Positions 58,396-64,000 of a stretch of 64,000 bases of DNA are shown here, piece after piece (positions within the stretch are counted from its first letter, which is position 1; the number at the start of each line of letters is the position of its first letter). The position numbers and the translations under genes are program-made. The notes beneath the pieces are model-generated. The model made no database searches, had not been told where the DNA came from, and was given only the letters and a program-made list of their open reading frames with translations. This stretch comes from Akkermansia massiliensis (lineage in GTDB: Bacteria; Verrucomicrobiota; Verrucomicrobiia; Verrucomicrobiales; Akkermansiaceae): assembly GCF_018847375.1 (NCBI RefSeq), contig NZ_CP072036.1:434001-498000 (forward strand). The letters are read 5' to 3'.

Positions 58396-59721
58396 TTATT
58401 CCTCTTCTTCCAGAGCTTCCTCCCGCATCAGTGGAGTAATCCGGGTTACGGTGCAGCGTTCCACACCGCCGTTCTCCGTCCGGGTCACCTTGAATTCCAG
58501 GCCGCGGTAGCCCACAGTGTCCCCTTCCTCCGCCGGAGCTTCCAGCAGATTGAGAATCAGGCCGCCCACAGTATCGATTTCTTCACTCTGCAAGTCCATG
58601 TCCATGGCTTCCCCCAGCTCCTCAATACGGGCGAGTCCGGACACGTCGCAGGAGAAGCCCACCGCGTCCCGCGGCAGGTCTGTCAATACTCTGATGCGGC
58701 CGCGGTCCCAGCCCATCACCTCGGAAAACACGTCCGTCAGGGTCAGCAGGCCGGAGGTTCCCCCATGCTCGTCCAGAATGATGGCAAGGCGCACATTGTC
58801 CTTCCTCATGATCTCCACCACGTTGTCAAACTTCACCGTCTTGGGCACCTTGGGAATGGCGTGGATGTATTCGGACGTCAGGGCCTTCCCGCGCAGCATG
58901 ATGCGGAACAGGTCACGGGCATGCACCATGCCCACCACGTGGTCCAGGTCCCCGCGGTAGACAGGGTAGCGGGTACGGCGGGTGCGGCGCACGATTTCCC
59001 TTATCTGCTCATGCCCAGCTCTTTCCGGAATGGCGTCTATCCTGACGCGCGGAGTCATGACCTGGTGAACATACAGGTCTTCCAGGTCAAACAGGCCGTC
59101 CATGATGCGGCCGGATTCCTGCGGCAGGGCGCCGTTTTCATGGCTTTCCTCAATGATGTACTGAAGTTCTTCCGCAGAATGGTAATGGGATTTGGATTCA
59201 TTCCTGTCCACGCCCAGCAGCCTCAGGAAGAAGTTGCCCAGGGTGTTCATGCCCACCACCAGCGGATACAGGCAGAGCTGAATCACGTACATGGGCATCG
59301 TAATGATGAGGCAGAGCTTCGTGGCGTACTGGAGGGAAAGAGCCTTGGGCACCATTTCCCCGAGCACGATGTGCAGGTACGTCAGCACCGCTACGGACAG
59401 AACGCTGGCTGCGCCATGCGCCACCAGCCAGGAGGCCCAGCCGTACTGGGCCAGCCATTCGTGGAGCCATCCGGCCACGGCATGCTCCCCGTACATGCCC
59501 AGCCCCAGACTGGCGAATGTGATGCCGAGCTGGGCCGTGGCAATGTAGCGGTCCTGCAAACGGGGCGTTTTCAATATCTGGGAAACACGGCGCGCCACCA
59601 TGTTGCCGGACGCCCCCATTTGCTCAAGAGCCGCGCGGGGCGCGCCAAGCAGCGCAAATTCCGCGGCCACAAACAGGCCGTTCAGTACAATCAGCAGCAG
59701 AATAATAAAAATCGTCATCAT
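58396..59721 (-). CDS. CNNM/CorC-type membrane protein, copy 2
   Basis: A 441-residue protein of the DUF21-CBS-CorC architecture. Four hydrophobic segments (about 1-185) form the transmembrane domain. Two CBS repeats follow (MTPRVRIDAIPERAG; VVEIMRKDNVRLAIILDEHG), then the CorC/HlyC domain (about 350-430) with VGYRGLEFKVTRTE. Proteins of this kind export Mg2+ or are annotated as hemolysin-like; real hemolysin activity is not implied. Its ATG overlaps the stop of the upstream paralogue by 4 bases (59718-59721), so the two are coupled. Confidence 0.92.
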   Translation of the reverse strand: MMTIFIILLLIVLNGLFVAAEFALLGAPRAALEQMGASGNMVARRVSQILKTPRLQDRYIATAQLGITFASLGLGMYGEHAVAGWLHEWLAQYGWASWLVAHGAASVLSVAVLTYLHIVLGEMVPKALSLQYATKLCLIITMPMYVIQLCLYPLVVGMNTLGNFFLRLLGVDRNESKSHYHSAEELQYIIEESHENGALPQESGRIMDGLFDLEDLYVHQVMTPRVRIDAIPERAGHEQIREIVRRTRRTRYPVYRGDLDHVVGMVHARDLFRIMLRGKALTSEYIHAIPKVPKTVKFDNVVEIMRKDNVRLAIILDEHGGTSGLLTLTDVFSEVMGWDRGRIRVLTDLPRDAVGFSCDVSGLARIEELGEAMDMDLQSEEIDTVGGLILNLLEAPAEEGDTVGYRGLEFKVTRTENGGVERCTVTRITPLMREEALEEEE

Positions 59722-61052
59722 GATTCCACCCCGCTTTCCATGGCAGGTTCATCCTCCTTTTTCTCCGGAGGCAACAGAAGGATGGAGGAAACGCGGTTGT
59801 GGTCCATCTTTTCCACCACCAGCACGCGCCCCGCAATAATCAGGCGGTCCCCCTCCTTCGGAATGCAGGACATGTGCTTGATCACGCAGCCGCCCACTGT
59901 GGTGGCGCCGTTCATCAGGAAGGGCACCAGGCATTCCGCCTTATGGGCGCGCATCATGCCGGGAATGCGCACGGAACCGTCCGGCAGGTATTCCACCTTT
60001 TCCCCGGAGCGGATGAATTCCTCATCAATATCCCCCACCATTTCACCCAGCAACCGTTCCAGCGTCACCAGCCCCACGAACTTGCCGTATTCATCCAGCA
60101 CAAAGGCTTCCTTGGCCTTGTCCTCCCGCAGACGGGACATCAGCATCTCCACCGTCTGCATCTCCATCACGCACGGCACCTGCCGCAGCATGGAGCGCAG
60201 GGGAGGCAAAACACCCTTTTCCGCATACGCGGCCACCATGTCCTTGATGTGCAGCATGCCGATGACGGCCTCCCGGTTTCCTTCATACACCGGAATATGG
60301 GTATGGGGCCTGTCCGCAATCATGTTCAGAATATCCTCCTGGGTAGCGTCCACATCCAGGCAGACGAGCTGGAAACGGGGAATCATGATCTGCTCCACCG
60401 TACGTTCCGCCAGGGAAAGCGCGCTGTGCAGCCGTTCATGTTCATCCTCCTCCAGCATGCCGCCCTGGTGGCTTTCATCCAGCAGCATGTTGATCTCCTG
60501 CTGGGAGTGGATGTGCTGGTGGCCTCCGGGGGGCAGACGGAACAGTTTAAGCAGCAGAAGACCGCTTCCGTTCAGGAAGTCAATGAACCATGCGAAGAAG
60601 GTCAGCGTCCAGCGCATGGGGTAATACGTGTACAGGGCCGCCTGCTTGGGAAACTGCAGCGCCAGGGACTTGGGCATCAGTTCCCCCAGAATCACCTGCA
60701 GGACCGTCAGGACGACCAGCACTACAATGGCGGCTACGGAATTGGCCATCACGGAATCCATGCCGCCAAACCGTTCAAACAGGGGGAGCAGGTAGGCGGA
60801 CAGTTCCACCTGGCCGTACGCACCCAGAATCAGGCTGGAAATGGTAATGCCGAACTGGCAGGCCGCAATGTAGCGGTCCAGTTCCTTCGTGTTTTCCAAA
60901 ATCCTCAGCAAATGGGCAGCCACCTTGCTGCCGCCTTCCGCCATCTCCCGGATCATGTTGCGGCGCACGCTCACCGCTGCGAATTCTGCGGCAACGTAAA
61001 AGGCGTTGACCAGAATCAGGAAAAGAATAACGAAGATGATAAAAAGAATCAT
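59718..61052 (-). CDS. CNNM/CorC-type membrane protein, copy 1
   Basis: A 444-residue paralogue of the downstream gene. The DUF21 transmembrane domain starts MILFIIFVILFLILVNAFYV and includes LGAYGQVELSAYLLP. Two CBS repeats (EQIMIPRFQLVCLDVDATQE; VEMLMSRLREDKAKEAFVLD) and a short CorC/HlyC domain (IPGMMRAHKAECLVPFLMNG) follow. The two copies are clearly diverged and may form a heteromeric pair, as suggested by the coupled start. Divalent-cation efflux or transport is the family-level expectation. Confidence 0.92.
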   Translation of the reverse strand: MILFIIFVILFLILVNAFYVAAEFAAVSVRRNMIREMAEGGSKVAAHLLRILENTKELDRYIAACQFGITISSLILGAYGQVELSAYLLPLFERFGGMDSVMANSVAAIVVLVVLTVLQVILGELMPKSLALQFPKQAALYTYYPMRWTLTFFAWFIDFLNGSGLLLLKLFRLPPGGHQHIHSQQEINMLLDESHQGGMLEEDEHERLHSALSLAERTVEQIMIPRFQLVCLDVDATQEDILNMIADRPHTHIPVYEGNREAVIGMLHIKDMVAAYAEKGVLPPLRSMLRQVPCVMEMQTVEMLMSRLREDKAKEAFVLDEYGKFVGLVTLERLLGEMVGDIDEEFIRSGEKVEYLPDGSVRIPGMMRAHKAECLVPFLMNGATTVGGCVIKHMSCIPKEGDRLIIAGRVLVVEKMDHNRVSSILLLPPEKKEDEPAMESGVES

Positions 61053-61208
61053 GTATGGCGGGGGTGTCCGTAAAACGCAACGGGCATCCGCATCATAGGA
61101 ACCAAAAAAATCCTGTCAAGAACGGGAAACAAAAAAATCTGCCATGCGGACCGCGCACTTCATTCCTCCAGCATTGCTTCCCGCCCTCCTTCCATGATAG
61201 GCTGGGGA

Positions 61209-62393
61209 ATGCCCTCTATCCGCTTTTTGCTGCTTCCACTGCTTCTTTTCAACCTTTGCGTGGCCTCCATGCCGGAAACGCAGCCGCCTTTCAGCGGTCA
61301 GTCCATGGAACGGCTGGCTTCCCTGCTGGACATTTCCTCCACTTCCGGAGCGGAAGCCCCCCTCCAGCAATTCTGGCTCAAGCACGTGGCGCCCCTGGCG
61401 GACAGTTCCGGCACGGACGCGCATCAAAATGCCTGGGCTACGTTCCGCAGCCCGGACCCGGACGCCCCGGAATTGCTGATAGACGCCCATGCCGACGAAG
61501 TGGGCGTTGTCATTGCAGACATCACTCCGTCCGGCTTTCTGAAAGTAAGGCCCGTCGGCTTTCCGGACTTCCAGTCCATGCTTTCCTGCCCTTACCGTTT
61601 TGACGGGGAACACGGCCCCGTCACCGCCTTTGCCGGGGCGGTTCCCGGCTGGTGGCTGAACCGCGAGCCCCTTCCGGCAGGAGGGGAATACATCCTGTTT
61701 GACGCAGGGGTATCCAGCGCGGAGGAAGCACGGGAAATGGGCTTGAGCGTCGGCCGGCGCGGCGTTCCCTCCACCAAGCCGGAATTGCTGCACGGCACGC
61801 GCCTGATGGCCCACGGCCTGGACTGCCGCCTCAATTCCTTCATGCTGATGGAGCTGGCCTCCTTCCTGTCCCGGCACAAAAAAGACCTGAAATACCACGT
61901 CACGCTCCTTTCCTCCTCCCAGGAAGAAACAGGGCTGGCAGGAGCCACGGCGTATTGCGGCAGGAACCGTCCCAAACTGGCTATTGTTATTGACTGCACG
62001 CTGGATACCGTCCAGCTGGACGACCTGCCGCCCCGTGAAGAAAACGAGCGATTGAGCCGCCAGGCCATGGGGGAAGGCCCCGTCATTTTTACTCATGACA
62101 AAATTTTTTACCAGCCTATCACTGCCCAACTGCTCCAACTGGCGGAAGAACACGGGATTCCGTTCCAGAAGGACGCCGCTTTCCCGCCCGGCATGGCCAA
62201 TTTCGTCCCCGTCAAGCTTTACGGCGGCCACGCCGCTTTTCTGGGCCCCCCCATCCGCTACATGCATTCTCCCCGGGAGCTGGCGGACCTGAAGGACGTG
62301 AAAGCCACGCTGGATCTGCTGGGCCGCTTTCTGTGCACGCCTCCTTCTGCTGAAGTGAAAACGGCGTCCGTGCAGAAAAAGGAATATCCCTGA
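61209..62393 (+). CDS. Exported M42-family aminopeptidase-like protein
   Basis: The ATG at 61209 (MPSIRFLLLPLLLFNLCVAS) gives 394 residues with an apparent signal peptide. That is unusual, because M42 peptidases are normally cytoplasmic. Metal and catalytic regions are recognisable: LIDAHADEVGVV supplies the first His and Asp, GLDCRLNS holds the bridging Asp (normally LDDR/LDNR), SSSQEETGLAGA has the Glu pair, and a later IVIDCTLD replaces the usual VDV segment. The departures from consensus leave metal binding uncertain. Possible roles are periplasmic aminopeptidase or deacylase. The gene lies between the divergent CorC pair and the pnp gene. Confidence 0.78.
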   Translation: MPSIRFLLLPLLLFNLCVASMPETQPPFSGQSMERLASLLDISSTSGAEAPLQQFWLKHVAPLADSSGTDAHQNAWATFRSPDPDAPELLIDAHADEVGVVIADITPSGFLKVRPVGFPDFQSMLSCPYRFDGEHGPVTAFAGAVPGWWLNREPLPAGGEYILFDAGVSSAEEAREMGLSVGRRGVPSTKPELLHGTRLMAHGLDCRLNSFMLMELASFLSRHKKDLKYHVTLLSSSQEETGLAGATAYCGRNRPKLAIVIDCTLDTVQLDDLPPREENERLSRQAMGEGPVIFTHDKIFYQPITAQLLQLAEEHGIPFQKDAAFPPGMANFVPVKLYGGHAAFLGPPIRYMHSPRELADLKDVKATLDLLGRFLCTPPSAEVKTASVQKKEYP

Positions 62394-62711
62394 CGTCCCG
62401 CAGGAATGCCGTACGGCAAAAAAATCTTCTTACGGAAGGAACGGCAATAACGCAGGCACGAATCCAGCCCGCGGTCCAGAAACATACCGCTGCAAAAACA
62501 AAACCGCCTCCCGGTTTCTTCCGCAGCCTGTTCTCCTTGGCTGCCTGATTTTTCCCGGCTCCTCCCTGAAACAGCAAAAAAACATCCGGAAGATCACGCG
62601 AACAGCCCTTCCCTTCTTACAGTCAATCCCCCCCTTAAACAATCAAACAGCCCCGCTCCCGGAACAAACGGGAAACGGGGCTGGAAGTTTAAAGGCTCAA
62701 TGGAAAAACCG
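62394..62711. other. 318-bp gap between the M42-like gene and pnp
   Basis: No credible open frame. The pnp terminator occupies 62641-62683. The rest is A- and C-rich without visible repeats or RNA folds. Confidence 0.5.
62641..62683 (-). terminator. Rho-independent terminator of pnp
   Basis: On the minus strand cagccccg (62676-62683) pairs with cggggctg (62648-62655) over a 20-nt loop and is followed by TTTGATT, 29 bp from the pnp stop. Confidence 0.75.
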
Positions 62712-64000
62712 TTATTCCGTGATGCCGGCGGCTTCCGCTTCGGCTGCCTTGGCGTCGCGCAGAGCGGCGCGCACGGACATCTTCACACGGCCCTTGTCGT
62801 CGATGCCGATGCACTTGGCAGTCACCACGTCTCCCACGCTGACGACGTCTTCCGTCTTGGCGGTGCGGCCTTCGGCCAGCTCGGAGATGTGAATCAGGCC
62901 GTCCTTGCCGGGAAGCACTTCCATGAACGCGCCAAAGGTGGTCGTGGAAACGATCTTGCCGGTGTACAGTTCACCGATTTCAATGGTCTTGAACATGCGG
63001 GTGACCAGTTCCAGCGCACGGTCCAGGCCTTCCTGCTTGGAGGCGTAGATGTGCACGGTGCCGTCTTCCTCAATGTTGATGTCGGCGCCGGATTCAGCCT
63101 GGATGGCCTTGATGTTCTTGCCGCCGGGGCCAATCAGCTCGCCAATACGGTCGGCGGGAATCTTGGTGGTCTCAATGCGGGGGGCATTCGGGCTCATCTG
63201 GGCCGGAGCCGCAATGGCGTCATTCATGACTTTCAGCACGTCCGTGCGTCCGGCCTTCGCCACGTGGATGGCTTCTTCCAGAATGGAGAGGGGGATGCCG
63301 GGCAGCTTGAGGTCCAGCTGGTAGCCCGTCACGCCTTCAGACGTGCCGCAAAGCTTGAAGTCCATGTCACCGTAGAAGTCTTCGGAACCGATGATGTCCA
63401 GAAGGGTCTTGTACGTGGTGATTTCATGCTGGTCATTCTGTTCCGTCACCAAGCCCACGGAAATGCCCGCCACGGGGCGCTTGAGGGGCACGCCGGCCGC
63501 CAGCAGGGACATCGTGCCCGCGCAGACGGAAGCCATGGAGGTGGAACCGTTGGATTCCATGATTTCAGAAGAAATGCGGATGGCGTACGGGAATTCCTGT
63601 TCACTCGGGACAACCGGAGCGATGGAACGTTCCGCCAGGGCGCCATGGCCGATTTCACGACGGTTCTGACCGCCGAAACGACCGGTATCGCCCACGGAGA
63701 AGGGCGGGAAATTGTAGTGCAGGATGAAGCGCTTTTCATTCACGCTGCCCGTGTAGTTGTCCATGTACTGGCGTTCTTCCATCGGAGCGAGCGTCGCCAG
63801 GCAGAGGGACATGGTTTCACCGCGTGCGAACATCGCGGAGCCGTGCACCACGGAGGGCAGCACGTTGATTTCCGCGGTCAGGGGGCGCAGTTCCTTGAGG
63901 GCGCGGCCGTCGGCGCGCTTGTCCTTGTCCATGATGGAGATGCGGAAGGCCTTCTTCTGAATGTATTCAAAGACCTGCTCCACGTCAAAATCGGTAGCTT
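62712..64000 (-). CDS. pnp: Polyribonucleotide nucleotidyltransferase, C-terminal part
   Basis: The frame enters at the window edge (ATDFDVEQVFE reads on before the first internal GTG) and ends at 62712, giving about 429 residues. It contains the second RNase PH domain (KDKRADGRALKELRPLTAEI; GRFGGQNRREIGHGALAE; ESNGSTSMASVCAGTM with the catalytic Asp region SEDFYGDMDFK). A KH domain (IGELIGPGGKNIKAIQ) and an S1 domain (LYTGKIVSTTTFGAFMEVLP) follow, ending after KMSVRAALRDAK. It degrades RNA 3'-to-5' phosphorolytically and is essential in many RNA degradation complexes. The first RNase PH domain and linker lie beyond the window. A terminator follows the stop. Confidence 0.97.
   Translation of the reverse strand, partial: ATDFDVEQVFEYIQKKAFRISIMDKDKRADGRALKELRPLTAEINVLPSVVHGSAMFARGETMSLCLATLAPMEERQYMDNYTGSVNEKRFILHYNFPPFSVGDTGRFGGQNRREIGHGALAERSIAPVVPSEQEFPYAIRISSEIMESNGSTSMASVCAGTMSLLAAGVPLKRPVAGISVGLVTEQNDQHEITTYKTLLDIIGSEDFYGDMDFKLCGTSEGVTGYQLDLKLPGIPLSILEEAIHVAKAGRTDVLKVMNDAIAAPAQMSPNAPRIETTKIPADRIGELIGPGGKNIKAIQAESGADINIEEDGTVHIYASKQEGLDRALELVTRMFKTIEIGELYTGKIVSTTTFGAFMEVLPGKDGLIHISELAEGRTAKTEDVVSVGDVVTAKCIGIDDKGRVKMSVRAALRDAKAAEAEAAGITE

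Overview
The window looks like a chromosomal segment of a mucin-associated verrucomicrobium, most likely Akkermansia. The reasons are a secreted GH20 hexosaminidase, a PEP-CTERM surface protein, type V-like autotransporter and other outer-membrane proteins, an SHD1-thioredoxin fusion, a type III glutamine synthetase, GC-rich genes with AT-rich promoter gaps, and starts that almost never carry a Shine-Dalgarno sequence. This assignment rests on gene content, not on a database search. I see no tRNA, rRNA, CRISPR array, insertion sequence or prophage.

Layout. 1-6.2 kb: a truncated FHA-like/ABC protein (minus), a DUF6941-like protein, an SDR oxidoreductase coupled to a membrane-anchored protein with GH75 (chitosanase) motifs, and a squalene/phytoene synthase-like gene (minus). 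6.2-13.6 kb: a sigma-54 activator of the GAF-AAA-Fis (NifA-like) type, a CLC chloride transporter, an M15 peptidase, an outer-membrane beta-barrel protein and a GH20 hexosaminidase. 13.9-23.3 kb: two copies of a two-gene cassette (Reg_prop propeller protein plus small secreted protein) on the minus strand. The cassettes flank a plus-strand PEP-CTERM surface protein. 23.5-30.5 kb: divergent gltB and type III glutamine synthetase. 30.8-35.1 kb: carB and carA. 35.3-41.2 kb: gmd and fcl (GDP-fucose), an NhaC-type antiporter, a PA14-like anchored protein and manA. 41.3-48.4 kb: a lipoprotein amidase, glutamate decarboxylase and a 1217-residue autotransporter. 48.6-54.5 kb: a GNAT acetyltransferase with dnaE, then pyrD and thiE. 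54.6-58.3 kb: octaheme cytochrome/TPR protein, SHD1-thioredoxin and TetR regulator. 58.4-64 kb: two CBS/CorC proteins, an exported M42 peptidase and the C-terminal part of pnp.

How the genes work together. The clearest regulatory unit is nitrogen assimilation. gltB and glnN are divergent, and each has a near-consensus sigma-54 promoter (TGGCACG-N4-TTGCT). The shared gap holds TTACA-type dyads resembling enhancer sites. A dyad of the same form lies upstream of the sigma-54 activator gene at about 7.7 kb, suggesting that it controls both genes and itself. carAB, gadB and pyrD also draw on or feed glutamine/glutamate and pyrimidine metabolism. A second theme is the cell surface: mucin-glycan hydrolysis (GH20), GDP-fucose and mannose-phosphate metabolism, wall enzymes (M15, amidase), PEP-CTERM and autotransporter proteins. 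The duplicated propeller cassette is the least explained part of the window and the best candidate for an undescribed system.
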